64,000 bases of DNA from Nocardiopsis sp. YSL2 (GTDB taxonomy: Bacteria > Actinomycetota > Actinomycetes > Streptosporangiales > Streptosporangiaceae), in the NCBI RefSeq assembly GCF_030555055.1, contig NZ_JAMOAO010000001.1, positions 3,162,001-3,226,000 on the forward strand. Direction: 5' to 3'. A program made the translations under genes and the position numbers. Shown here in pieces: positions 42,537 through 51,498 of the stretch. Under the pieces are notes generated by a model. The model did not search any database, was not told where the DNA came from, and saw only the letters and a program-made list of their open reading frames with translations. How positions within the stretch are numbered: the stretch's first letter is position 1; each line of letters opens with the position of its first letter.

Positions 42537-43892
42537 GTGACATCTGGATGCCCACACGTAGCGCTCCACCACAGTGAGCCGCACCCCGACCCCTACGCCG
42601 TGTACGAGAAGATGCGCGCCGACCACGGCCCCGTGGTCCCCGTCGAGCTCGAACCCGGCGTGCACGGGTGGCTCGTCACCGACTACTCCACCCTGATCTC
42701 CTGGTCCCGGGACACCACGACCTTCACGCACGACTCCCGGCTGTGGAAGGACTACCGCGAGGGCCGGGTGGGGGTCGACTCCGGCCTCATCCCGATGATG
42801 GCGCCCCGCCCCAACGCCCTGTTCGTCGACGGCAGCGAGCACCAGCGCCTGCGCCGCGCCCTCACCGACTGCCTCGGCAGCGTGAGTGAGCGCCGGCTGT
42901 CCGAGACCACCCGGCGCTACGCCGACAGCCTGATCGACCAGTTCTGCGAGCGCGGCGAGGCCGACGTCCTCAACGAGTACGGCCGCATGCTGCCCCTGCT
43001 GGTGATGAACGAGCTCTTCGGGTTCAGCGAGGACCAGGGCCTGCGCTTCGCCTCCGCCATGCGCAACATCTGGGCGGGCGTGGACAGCGAGCGCGCCAAC
43101 GCCGAGGCCGAGCGGGCACTGTCGGAGGTGGTCTCCGCCAAGCACCGGGTGCCCGGGGACGACCTCACCACCCGGCTGATCCAGCACCGCGCGGCCCTGA
43201 CCGACGAGGAGGTGCTCCACCAGCTCCTGCTCATCATCTCGGCGTCCAACGAGCCCACGGCCGCTCTGCTGTACGCGACCGTCCGCGAGGTCCTGACCAG
43301 GCCGGGCGTCACCACGGGCTCGGACGCCTCGCTGTCGGCGGCGGCCCTGGACGACGTCGTCAACGAGGTCCTGTGGAAGGACCCGCCGATCACCAACTAC
43401 CCCGTGATCTACCCGCGCGTGGACGTGCCCCTCGGCGGAGGGCGCGTCATCGAGGCCGGTTCACCGGTCCTGCTGGGCTTCGCCGCCTCGGACCACTTCT
43501 TCCTCAAGGAGAACGCCGAGGAGATGGCCGAGACCAGCAACCGGGCGCACGTCGCCTGGGGCGCGGGCCCCCACCGCTGCCCGGCCATCGACGAGGCCAC
43601 CACCATGGTGGCCATCGCCGTGCGCACACTTCTCACCCGGCTGCCCGGCCTGACCCTGGCCGTGGCGCCCGACGAACTGCGCTACCAGCTCTCCACGCTG
43701 ACCTGGCTCCCCCTGCACCTGCCCGTCCGCTTCACGCCGCAGTCCCCGCTCAGCTCCCCACACGAGGAAGGAGAGTCGTGGACGCCGTCCGACTCGCCCC
43801 TGGAAACCTCCGAGCCCAGACCGAGCACCTCCGCGCCCTGGGGCCTGTCGTCCCTGTCGAACTTCCTGGTGAGGTTGCTGCGTGGGTCGTGA
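42537..43892 (+). CDS. CYP157-like cytochrome P450 lacking the ExxR arginine
   Basis: 451 residues from GTG 42537 after GAGG. A P450 by its heme-ligand region [14 protein letters not shown] (Cys about 353; W replaces the usual F) and overall layout. The I-helix reads [12 protein letters not shown] and lacks the acid/alcohol pair AGxET. The K-helix reads NEVLWKDPP where ExxR is expected: Trp instead of Arg. Loss of ExxR is described for the CYP157 family. The last 38 residues lie in a frame overlapping the next P450 by 115 bp, longer than a normal P450 end. Probable redox or sensing partner of the following P450; no conservon genes precede it here. Confidence 0.8.
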   Translation: MTSGCPHVALHHSEPHPDPYAVYEKMRADHGPVVPVELEPGVHGWLVTDYSTLISWSRDTTTFTHDSRLWKDYREGRVGVDSGLIPMMAPRPNALFVDGSEHQRLRRALTDCLGSVSERRLSETTRRYADSLIDQFCERGEADVLNEYGRMLPLLVMNELFGFSEDQGLRFASAMRNIWAGVDSERANAEAERALSEVVSAKHRVPGDDLTTRLIQHRAALTDEEVLHQLLLIISASNEPTAALLYATVREVLTRPGVTTGSDASLSAAALDDVVNEVLWKDPPITNYPVIYPRVDVPLGGGRVIEAGSPVLLGFAASDHFFLKENAEEMAETSNRAHVAWGAGPHRCPAIDEATTMVAIAVRTLLTRLPGLTLAVAPDELRYQLSTLTWLPLHLPVRFTPQSPLSSPHEEGESWTPSDSPLETSEPRPSTSAPWGLSSLSNFLVRLLRGS

Positions 43893-44986
43893 CCACGCAC
43901 GCGGCCGTCGACGAGGCGCTGGCCGACCCGAGGGTGCAGAAGGACAGGAAGCACTGGACGGCCTTCAACGCCGGTGAGGTTCCCCCGGACTGGCCGCTCA
44001 TCTCCTGGATCATCGCCGAGAACATGCTCACCAGCGACGGCGCCGAGCACACCCGGCTGCGCAAGCTGGTCTCGCGCGCGTTCACCCCGCGCCGACTCGA
44101 ACGGCTCCGCGAGAGCATCGTCGTACTCGTGGAAGGCCTCCTCGACTCCCTGGCGGCGGAGGCCGCCGCGGCCGGCGACGGGGTCGTCGACTTCAAGGCG
44201 ACCGTGGCACAGCCGCTTCCGGTGACGGTCATCAGCGACCTCTTCGGACTGGACCAGGACATCCGGCCGAAGCTGCACCGCCAGGTCAGCGTGTTCTTCG
44301 ACCAGAGCATCGGCCCCGACGAGGCCATGGCGACCTTCATGGAGATGTGGGCGCTGCTGACGGAGCTGGTCGCCACCAAGCGCGCGGAACCGGGCGACGA
44401 CCTGACCAGCGACCTCATCGCCGCCCGCGACGAGGGCGACAGGCTCAGCGAGGACGAACTGGTCTGGAGCCTGGTGCTGATCATCAGCGCGGGCTACGAG
44501 ACCACGATGAACCTCATCGCCAACGCGGTGCGGGCGCTGCTCGGCCACCGCGCGCAGCTCGACCTGGTGCTGTCGGGCGAGGTCGGGTGGGACCGCGCCC
44601 TGGAGGAGGTCCTGCGCTGGGACGGCGCCAGCGCGTTCGTGCCGATGCGGTACACCACCGAGGAGGTCGAGCTGGCCGGGGTGACCGTGCCCGCCGGGGA
44701 GCCGCTGCTGCTGGGCTACGGCTCCGCGGGCCGCGACCCCGAACGATACGGCGGGACCGCGCACCTGTTCGACATCACCCGCGAGGACTCCGCCCACCTG
44801 TCGTTCTCCCACGGCCGGCACTACTGCCTGGGCGCGAGCCTGGCCCGGATGGAGGTCCTGGAACTGCTGCCGCGCCTGTTCGCGCGCTTCCCCGGACTCG
44901 ACCTCGCCGTGGCCGAGCAGGACCTGGAGCAGCTTCCGTCCTTCATCGTCGGGGGCGTGCGGTCACTCCCCGTCCGCCTCACCTGA
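43778..44986 (+). CDS. CYP154-like cytochrome P450
   Basis: 402 residues from GTG 43778, with GAAGGAGAGTC just upstream. Canonical P450 motifs: I-helix [10 protein letters not shown] (about 242), ExxR in EEVLRWDG (about 276), and heme-binding [17 protein letters not shown] (about 345). [20 protein letters not shown] matches the actinomycete CYP154/CYP105 clan. It begins inside the preceding P450 gene, implying coupled expression. CYP157-CYP154 pairs usually end conservon operons; this pair stands alone with the membrane kinase 250 bp downstream. The substrate is unknown. Confidence 0.88.
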   Translation: MDAVRLAPGNLRAQTEHLRALGPVVPVELPGEVAAWVVTTHAAVDEALADPRVQKDRKHWTAFNAGEVPPDWPLISWIIAENMLTSDGAEHTRLRKLVSRAFTPRRLERLRESIVVLVEGLLDSLAAEAAAAGDGVVDFKATVAQPLPVTVISDLFGLDQDIRPKLHRQVSVFFDQSIGPDEAMATFMEMWALLTELVATKRAEPGDDLTSDLIAARDEGDRLSEDELVWSLVLIISAGYETTMNLIANAVRALLGHRAQLDLVLSGEVGWDRALEEVLRWDGASAFVPMRYTTEEVELAGVTVPAGEPLLLGYGSAGRDPERYGGTAHLFDITREDSAHLSFSHGRHYCLGASLARMEVLELLPRLFARFPGLDLAVAEQDLEQLPSFIVGGVRSLPVRLT

Positions 44987-45238
44987 CCCACCCGGGTGTG
45001 GGACACGCCCGGACGAGCCGGTCCCGCCGTCGGACGCGTCACAGCGTCCACGGCGGGATCGTCGCATGTCAGGGGTGATTCGTCCGAGCCGGCCCGAGGC
45101 GGTGGACAACCCGGACACCCGGGCGGGGAACGTCGCCGGTCGGTTCGGCTCCTAGACTCGCTGGTGTCTCCCAGTGGTGCCCCTCCACCTGCCCCGACCT
45201 CCCATGCCTGCCTCCCCCCTCAGAGGAATCGCACACTT

Positions 45239-46987
45239 ATGAACAGTTCGGAAGCCGACCCCGGTCGACTCCTGGCCAGCCGCTACCGCCTGGAAGAGGT
45301 GCTCGGCACAGGCGGCATGGGGAGGGTCTGGAAGGGGACCGACACCCTCCTGGACCGGCCCGTCGCGGTCAAGGAGCTGACCACCCCCGCCAACCTCCCC
45401 CCGCACGAGATCGAGGTCCTGCGGACCCGCATGCTCCGCGAGGCGCGCAGCGCGGCGCAGCTCAGCCACCCGTCGATCATCACGGTGTTCGACGTGGCCG
45501 AGGAGGACGGCCGCCCGTGGATCGTGATGGAGCTCGTCCGCGGACCCTCCCTGGGCGACCTCGTCAAGACCGACGGCGTCATCGGCGTGGGCCGGACCGC
45601 GGGGATCGGTGAGCAGATGGCCGCCGGGCTGGCGGAGGCGCACGGGCGCGGGATCGTGCACCGCGACGTCAAGCCCGGCAACGTGCTCATCGCAGGGGAC
45701 GACCGCGCGGTGCTCACCGACTTCGGCATCGCCCACCTCGACGGCTCCACCCACCTGACCAGCACGGGCCTGCTGATCGGTTCACCCAGCTACCTCGCCC
45801 CGGAGGTCGCGCAGGGCCAGTCGGCGACCCCGGCCTCCGACCTGTGGTCGCTGGGGGTGACGCTCTACCAGGCGGTCGAGGGCGGCCTGCCGTTCGACCG
45901 GCCCACCCCGATGGCGACGCTCACCGCGATCGTCACCCAGGACCTGCCCGAGGCCGAGCGCGCCGGAGCCCTGGGACCGCTGCTGGAGGCCCTGTGCGAG
46001 AAGCGCCCCGAGGACCGCCCGACGGTCACCGAGGCGCGCGTCCGGTTGCGGGAGATCCGCGACGCCGAGGAGGAGTCCGCGGGCGCGTCGGCCGTCGCCC
46101 CGGCCCTGGCCACGACCGCGCCCGCGGACCTGTCCCCGGCCCCGGACGAGGATGGGGCGGAGGCGGCGCCGGCCGCGCCCTCCCCGGACCTTCCGAAGGA
46201 GCCGACGCGAGCCGACGAGGCGGCGGCGTCCGCCGCTGCGCCCGCACCGGTGCGGGCCGCGGGCCGCGGGGGCCGGGGAGCGCACGGCCGGCGCACCCTG
46301 CTGATCGTGGCGGCCGTGCTCGTCCTCCTGGTGGCCGGGGCGACGACCAGCGTTCTGCTGAGCATGAACCGGCCGGGCGCGGGGCCGGACGCGGGACTGG
46401 TCGACGGCTCCCAGGAAGCGGGCGCGGGCACGGGCGGGGACCCCACCGACGGCGAGGCGCGGGAGGAGACCGGCGACGAGGGGGAAGGGGACCCCGGTGG
46501 CGCGGAGGAGCCGGAGCCCGAGGAGTCCGAGGAGCCGGACGAGGAGTGGGACTTCCTGGTCCGCCACGAGGACCCGACCGGCTTCTCCGTGGACGTGCCC
46601 GAGGACTGGAACGAGGACCGCCGGGACACCATGGTCTACTTCCGCAACCCCGACGGCGGCTACCTGCTCGTGGACCAGACCGACGAGCCCAACTCGGACG
46701 CCGGGGACGACTGGCGCGCGCTGGAGCCGAACGCCCGGGGCAATTTCCGCGGCTACGACCTCACGGGGATCGAGGACGTCGAGGCCGACTGGACCGAGGA
46801 CTACGTCAGCGCCGCCGACTGGGAGTTCACCTTCGACGGCGACGGCGGGCGGATGCACGGCATCAACCGGGGCTTCCACACCGAGGAGAAGGGCTACGCG
46901 CTGTTCCTCGTCGCGAGCAACGACGACCCCGAGGCCAACCGGGCGCTGCTGGACCGGATGTCGGAGACCTTCGAGCCGGCCGCCTGA
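45239..46987 (+). CDS. Membrane serine/threonine protein kinase
   Basis: 582 residues. Hanks-type kinase about 15-275: LGTGGMGRVWKG (P-loop), VAVKEL (Lys), GIVHRDVKPGNVLI (catalytic loop), LTDFGIAHLDG (DFG), GSPSYLAPEVAQG (APE). Ala/Pro/Glu-rich linker, then one TM helix near 354-376 (TLLIVAAVLVLLVAGATTSV). Outside are an acidic stretch and a C-terminal beta-domain (about 440-582, DPTGFSVDVPEDWNEDRRDT), similar to those of other actinomycete STPKs but lacking PASTA repeats, so the signal it senses is unknown. AGAGGA precedes the ATG by 12 bases. Confidence 0.93.
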   Translation: MNSSEADPGRLLASRYRLEEVLGTGGMGRVWKGTDTLLDRPVAVKELTTPANLPPHEIEVLRTRMLREARSAAQLSHPSIITVFDVAEEDGRPWIVMELVRGPSLGDLVKTDGVIGVGRTAGIGEQMAAGLAEAHGRGIVHRDVKPGNVLIAGDDRAVLTDFGIAHLDGSTHLTSTGLLIGSPSYLAPEVAQGQSATPASDLWSLGVTLYQAVEGGLPFDRPTPMATLTAIVTQDLPEAERAGALGPLLEALCEKRPEDRPTVTEARVRLREIRDAEEESAGASAVAPALATTAPADLSPAPDEDGAEAAPAAPSPDLPKEPTRADEAAASAAAPAPVRAAGRGGRGAHGRRTLLIVAAVLVLLVAGATTSVLLSMNRPGAGPDAGLVDGSQEAGAGTGGDPTDGEAREETGDEGEGDPGGAEEPEPEESEEPDEEWDFLVRHEDPTGFSVDVPEDWNEDRRDTMVYFRNPDGGYLLVDQTDEPNSDAGDDWRALEPNARGNFRGYDLTGIEDVEADWTEDYVSAADWEFTFDGDGGRMHGINRGFHTEEKGYALFLVASNDDPEANRALLDRMSETFEPAA

Positions 46988-47032
46988 CGGTACGCGCCGT
47001 CCCGATCCGCGGTCCTTGGCCCGCCCGCGGGT

Positions 47033-47974
47033 TCAGAACACCGAGCAGTGGGTGAGGTCGGTGAACGCCTCCAGCGCCGCCGCGCCCGCGACCGAGTTGC
47101 CCTTGGTGTCCAGCCCCGGCCCCCAGGCGGCCACGGAGTAGCGTCCCGGCACGATCGCCAGGATGCCGCCGCCCACGCCGCTCTTGCAGGGAAGCCCGAT
47201 GCGGTAGGCGAACTCGCCCGCCGCGTCGTAGGTGCCGCAGGTCAGCATGATCGACATGATGCGCCGGGCGTCTCCGTGGCTGATCAGCCGACCGCCGTCG
47301 GCGCGTACCCCGTGCCGGGCCAGCAGCAGTCCCGCGCGGGCCAGCTCCTCGGTCGAGATGGTGATCGAGCACTGGCGGAAGTAGTGGTCGAGCGCCTCGG
47401 GCACCGGGTTGCGCATGTTGTCGAAGCTCGCCATCAGGTAGGCGAGGGCCCGGTTGCGGTGGCCCGTCTCGGCCTCGGAGCCCGCGGTGACGCTGTCGAC
47501 GCTCAGCTCCGGGTTGCCCGTCTCCGCGCGCAGCAGGTCCAACAGCGCGGACAGGGCGTCACCGGTGTCGCTCAGCAGCTGGTCGGTGACGACGATGGCG
47601 CCCGGGTTGATCAGCGGGTTGCGCGGGATTCCGTTCTCGAACTCCAGTTGGTAGAGCGAGTTGAAGGCCGATCCGGACGGCTCGCGGCCGACCCGCTGCC
47701 AGATCCCGTGGTCGGCCCGGCTCATCACCAGCGCCAGGGTGAAGACCTTGGTGATGCTCTGCATGGAGAAGCGGACGTGGAAGTCGCCGACGGAGTGGAC
47801 GGAGCCGTCCACGGTGGCGACGGTGAACCCGAACTGGCGCGGGTCGACCTTGCTCAGCTCCGGGATGTAGTCGGCGTCCCGGCCCGCCCCGACGTGCGGG
47901 CGGACCTGCTCCATGACGCTGTCCAGGATCCCGGCGAAGCGGGCGTCGGTCGTGCCGTGGGCGGCACCGCTCAT
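47033..47974 (-). CDS. glsA: Glutaminase A
   Basis: 313 residues, full-length for the serine-dependent beta-lactamase-like glutaminase family: FSMQSITKVFTLALVM (Ser-x-x-Lys, about 69-72), EFENGIPRNPLINPGAIVV, SEAETGHRNRALAYLM and CTYDAAGEFAYRIGLPCKSG near 250 (written CGTYDAAGEF in the sequence), then GGGILAIVPGRYSVAAWGPG. Hydrolyses glutamine to glutamate and ammonia. GGAGGGCCTGCG precedes the ATG. Convergent with the kinase gene. Confidence 0.96.
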   Translation of the reverse strand: MSGAAHGTTDARFAGILDSVMEQVRPHVGAGRDADYIPELSKVDPRQFGFTVATVDGSVHSVGDFHVRFSMQSITKVFTLALVMSRADHGIWQRVGREPSGSAFNSLYQLEFENGIPRNPLINPGAIVVTDQLLSDTGDALSALLDLLRAETGNPELSVDSVTAGSEAETGHRNRALAYLMASFDNMRNPVPEALDHYFRQCSITISTEELARAGLLLARHGVRADGGRLISHGDARRIMSIMLTCGTYDAAGEFAYRIGLPCKSGVGGGILAIVPGRYSVAAWGPGLDTKGNSVAGAAALEAFTDLTHCSVF

Positions 47975-48116
47975 CGCAGGCCCTCCGTGCTGTCCGGTGG
48001 CGCGGTCGTCACTGGCAGTATGCGGCGCGGGGCCGGGCCGTCGCGGCAGCGCCCGGCGTGTCCGGAGTGTCGGCGCCCCGCCCCGCCACAGCCGCCCCGC
48101 CCTTGCCGCGGCGCTC

Positions 48117-48806
48117 CTACCCGGTACCGTCCAGGAGCTGGGCGTCGTGGACCAGCAGGGCCACCTGGACCCGGTTGTTGAGGTCGAGCTTGGTGAGGAT
48201 GTTCGACACGTGCGTCTTCACCGTCGGCACGCTGAGGAACAGGGTGGCGGCGATGTCGGCGTTGGACCGGCCCTCGCCGACGGCGACCGCCACCTCGGCC
48301 TCCCGGGTGTTGAGCACCGACAGCCGCTCCCGGGCGCGGACCGCGCGCTGGTCGTGCCCGGTCGAGGCCACCCGGTCGATGAGGCGCCGGGTGACGCTGG
48401 GGGAGAGCACGGGCAGGCCCCGGGCGACCCGGCGCACCGATTCGACGATCTCGTCCGGCGGTGTGTCCTTGAGCAGGAAGCCCGCCGCGCCCGCCCGCAG
48501 GGCCCGCAGGACGTGCTCGTCCGCGTCGAAGGTGGTCAGGACCAGGACCTCGGGCGGTCGAGGGAGGGTGCGCAGGCGCTCGGTGGCGGTCAGCCCGTCC
48601 ACACCCGGCATGCGGATGTCCATCAGGACGACGTCGGGGTCGTGCTCCTCGGCCAGGGCGAGCACGCCGGCGCCGTCCTCGGCCTCGGCGAGCACCCGGA
48701 TGTCGGGCGCTCCGCCCATCATCATGACCAGACCGACCCGCACCAGTGCGTCGTCGTCGACGATGACGACCCCGATCCGTCGGCCGTCCCGCTGCGGTGC
48801 GCTCAT
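48117..48806 (-). CDS. NarL/LuxR-type response regulator
   Basis: 229 residues. Receiver domain: VVIVDDDALVRVGL (acidic pocket), VLMDIRMPGVDG (phospho-Asp about 57), FLLKDTPPDEIV (Lys). The C-terminal LuxR HTH has LNTREAEVAVAVGEGRSNAD, IAATLFLSVPTVKTHVSNIL (about 165-205). ATG at 48806 overlaps the sensor kinase stop by ATGA, so the pair is co-translated with kinase first. The regulated genes are unknown; a DNA target is not evident nearby. Confidence 0.94.
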   Translation of the reverse strand: MSAPQRDGRRIGVVIVDDDALVRVGLVMMMGGAPDIRVLAEAEDGAGVLALAEEHDPDVVLMDIRMPGVDGLTATERLRTLPRPPEVLVLTTFDADEHVLRALRAGAAGFLLKDTPPDEIVESVRRVARGLPVLSPSVTRRLIDRVASTGHDQRAVRARERLSVLNTREAEVAVAVGEGRSNADIAATLFLSVPTVKTHVSNILTKLDLNNRVQVALLVHDAQLLDGTG

Positions 48807-49996
48807 GACGCCCACGGTAGCCAGGCCGAGAGCCGCCAGCCACCGGACCCGGTCGGACCGTGCTCCAGCCGGCCCGACGCCAGCGACACCCGCTCGGCCA
48901 GGCCGACCAGCCCCTGGCCCGACCCGTCCCCGCTGGCCGGGTGCCCGGGTGGTGAGGCGGCCGCGTCGTTCACCACGTCCACGGTGAGCCCGTCGCCCGG
49001 GCCGCCGGAGACCCGGACCCGTGTGTCGGCGCCCGGGGCGTGCTTGCGCGCGTTGGTCAGGGCCTCCTGGACGATCCGGTAGACCGTCCGCCCGACCCGG
49101 TCCGGGACCCGCCCCTCGTGCTCCTGCGACAGCTCGACCCGGGCGCCGACGTCGTCGGCCTCGGCCACGAGCTGGTGCAGGTCGGCCATGGTCGGCTGGG
49201 GCAGCTCGCCCACCGGGGCCCGCAGGACGCCGATCACCTCGCGCAGGTCCTGGAGCGCCTGGTGGGCGCTCTCCCGGATGACCTTCGCCGACCGCGCGAC
49301 CTGCTCCGGCGGCGTGTCCGGCCGGTACTCCAGGGCGCCGGCGAGCACGCTCAGCAGGGAGAGCCGGTGCCCGAGGACGTCGTGGATCTCACGGGCGATC
49401 GACTCGCGGACCTGGTGCTGGGCCTGTTCGGCGCGCAGACGGGCCTCGGTCTCGGCGTGCACGGCCCGGTCGCGCAGCGACTCCACGAGCCGTCTGCGGT
49501 GGTGGACGGTCAGACCCCAGCCGGTCACGGCGCTCAGGATGGCGACGCCGAGCAGGAAGTCGACCAGGAAGGGCGTGTAGGGGTCGGGGCGCACGACCGC
49601 GTGGACGGAGGCGGAGGCCACGGCGAGCGCGAGCACGGAGAGGCTGACCTTCGGCGGCCGGTGGACCGCCAGGGAGAACAGGGCGATGAGCATCGCCCCG
49701 GACACCAGCGTCAGAACCGAGGAGAGCAGGACCAGCACCACGGCGAGCTCGACCGGCCACCGGCGCCGCCACCACAGCCCCACACACGCGGCCAGCGCGG
49801 TCACCTGCTCGGTGACCGACAGCCAGAGCGGCAGGTCGACGGCGGGCGAGGGCTGGCCGCCCCCGTGCGGGGAGTCGGGGAACTCGATCGCCAGCGCCAG
49901 CCCGAAGCCGACCGCGAGCAGGAACATGGTGAAGTCCACGACCCAGTCGCGCACGGAGCGCCGTCGCCGCCGGTCCGAGTCGGTGGAAGCGTTCAT
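48803..49996 (-). CDS. Two-component sensor histidine kinase (HisKA_3)
   Basis: 397 residues. Four to five N-terminal TM helices (about 20-165; FTMFLLAVGFGLALAIEFP to FLLGVAILSAVTGWGLTVHH), a coiled linker, phosphoacceptor SIAREIHDVLGHRLSLLS (His about 210), and an ATPase domain with YRIVQEALTNARKHAPG and GQGLVGLAERVSLASG. Short extracellular loops suggest an intramembrane-sensing type. It pairs with the downstream NarL-type regulator by ATGA overlap. The start ATG 49996 lacks an obvious ribosome site. Confidence 0.92.
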   Translation of the reverse strand: MNASTDSDRRRRRSVRDWVVDFTMFLLAVGFGLALAIEFPDSPHGGGQPSPAVDLPLWLSVTEQVTALAACVGLWWRRRWPVELAVVLVLLSSVLTLVSGAMLIALFSLAVHRPPKVSLSVLALAVASASVHAVVRPDPYTPFLVDFLLGVAILSAVTGWGLTVHHRRRLVESLRDRAVHAETEARLRAEQAQHQVRESIAREIHDVLGHRLSLLSVLAGALEYRPDTPPEQVARSAKVIRESAHQALQDLREVIGVLRAPVGELPQPTMADLHQLVAEADDVGARVELSQEHEGRVPDRVGRTVYRIVQEALTNARKHAPGADTRVRVSGGPGDGLTVDVVNDAAASPPGHPASGDGSGQGLVGLAERVSLASGRLEHGPTGSGGWRLSAWLPWAS

Positions 49997-50176
49997 CGCC
50001 AGGGAGTCTACGGCGCGGGCGGCGCCGAGGGCGGCACCCGCGGGGAGCGCGCTACCGATGTCGGGCGACTCCATACTTTGGTCGCGCCGGGGCCGCGTCC
50101 GGCCGGTTCCCCCGACGCGCCTGTCCACGCCGGTGGCCGATGCCCGCGGCCCCGCCCGGGACCTAGCGTCGGTGGC

Positions 50177-50416
50177 ATGCGAAAGACTCTTCAGGGCCTC
50201 GGACTGCTCGTCTTCCTCATCGGCGTCAGCGGTGCCATCGACCACCTCTGGTACCAGCCGTTCTTCGGTATCGTCCTCAACTCCTTCAACAGGTTCGTCG
50301 TTCCCCACGCGGCCCTCCTGCAGGAGTACGCGCTGTTCGCCAACCTGGCGGTGGCCGCCCTGGGCGGCGCGCTGGTCCTGGCGATGGAGGCCCTGGCCCC
50401 CGAGCGCCGGCGGTGA
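50177..50416 (+). CDS. Small two-helix membrane protein
   Basis: 79 residues: LQGLGLLVFLIGVSGAIDHL, then WYQPFFGIVLNSFNRFVVPH, then ALFANLAVAALGGALVLAME, ending in basic ERRR. It resembles small uncharacterised actinobacterial proteins; no domain recognised. It lies opposite the sensor kinase gene and 181 bp from its start, with possibly divergent transcription from the two-component operon that may include it in its regulon. Confidence 0.7.
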   Translation: MRKTLQGLGLLVFLIGVSGAIDHLWYQPFFGIVLNSFNRFVVPHAALLQEYALFANLAVAALGGALVLAMEALAPERRR

Positions 50417-50520
50417 GCCGACCGCGGGGCGGAGCGGGCGGCCCGGTCCGGCCGGGCGCGTGATCACCCCGCGGCACCGGAAGGGAGCACCAGGTGTCCG
50501 GGGTCGGTACGGTGGGGCCG

Positions 50521-51333
50521 ATGAGCACATTGGTCACCGGGGCCACCGGCATGGTGGGCAGACGCGTCCTCGCGGAGCTGCAGCGGCGCGGGCTGCCCGC
50601 GACGGGTGCCTCCCGTACCTCTCCCACCCGCCTGGACTGGACGGACACCGCCAACTGGGGGGACGTCCTCAAGGGCGTGGACAGCGTGTTCGTCGTGACG
50701 CCGGTCGGGCTCGGCCTCGGCAGCCGTGTGGGCGGCTTCCTGGAACGCGCGGCCGAGGCGGGGGTGGACCACGCGGTCGTGATGTCGGCCATGGGCACCG
50801 AGCACGCGCCCTCCGACTCCGACCAGCGCACCGCCGAGATGCGGGCCAAGGAGCTGTTGGGCCGCTGGACCGTCCTGCGCCCCAACTGGTTCCACCAGGA
50901 CTTCACCGAGGGCGTCTTCGCGAACCTGGCCCGGTCGCGCAACGGGCGCCTGGAGCTGCCCGTGCGCAAGCAGGCGGCGGTCAGCTTCGTGGACGCGCGC
51001 GACGTCGCCAACGCGGCCGTGGCCGCCCTGACCGCCGACCACCACGGCCGCGAGTACACGCTGACCGGCCCGCAGGCGCTGACCTTCCGCGAGGTGGTCG
51101 CGATGACCAAGGGCACGGACAGCCCGGTGTGGCGGTACAAGGCGATCGACGAGGCCGGGTTCTACTTCCGGGCGTCCGACCGCGGATGGGGCGAGCGCTA
51201 CATCGACACCCTCAACGAGCGCTTCGCCGCCGCCAACGCGGGGCTGGCGGGCTCGGTCAGCGAGGACGTGCGCGCCGCGCTGGGGCGCGACCCGATCCCG
51301 ATGGCCCGCTTCGTGCGCGAGGCCACGGTCTGA
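50521..51333 (+). CDS. NAD(P)-binding NmrA-like oxidoreductase/regulator
   Basis: 270 residues from ATG 50521. Rossmann motif TLVTGATGMVGRRVLAELQR (GxxGxxG) at the N-terminus, VFVVTPVGLG, VVMSAMGTEHAPSDSDQR, VLRPNWFHQDFTEGVFANLA and VSFVDARDVANAAVAALT match NmrA/QOR2-type atypical short-chain dehydrogenases, which act as redox sensors or quinone reductases. The canonical Tyr-Lys pair is not evident. An in-frame GTG at 50494 is possible but less likely. Confidence 0.88.
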   Translation: MSTLVTGATGMVGRRVLAELQRRGLPATGASRTSPTRLDWTDTANWGDVLKGVDSVFVVTPVGLGLGSRVGGFLERAAEAGVDHAVVMSAMGTEHAPSDSDQRTAEMRAKELLGRWTVLRPNWFHQDFTEGVFANLARSRNGRLELPVRKQAAVSFVDARDVANAAVAALTADHHGREYTLTGPQALTFREVVAMTKGTDSPVWRYKAIDEAGFYFRASDRGWGERYIDTLNERFAAANAGLAGSVSEDVRAALGRDPIPMARFVREATV

Positions 51334-51498
51334 CCCGGTCCCCGCCGCGCGGGACCGGCAGGACCATGGCGGGCGCCGCCCACGTGGGGGAACGGGACCG
51401 GAACAGGGCACGCGCCAGGCGCATGGCGAAGGCCCCGGCCGTCTCGCCGGCTTCCGGTGGAAGGGCGGGACGACCAGGGCCTTCGTGTGTCTAGCGGC

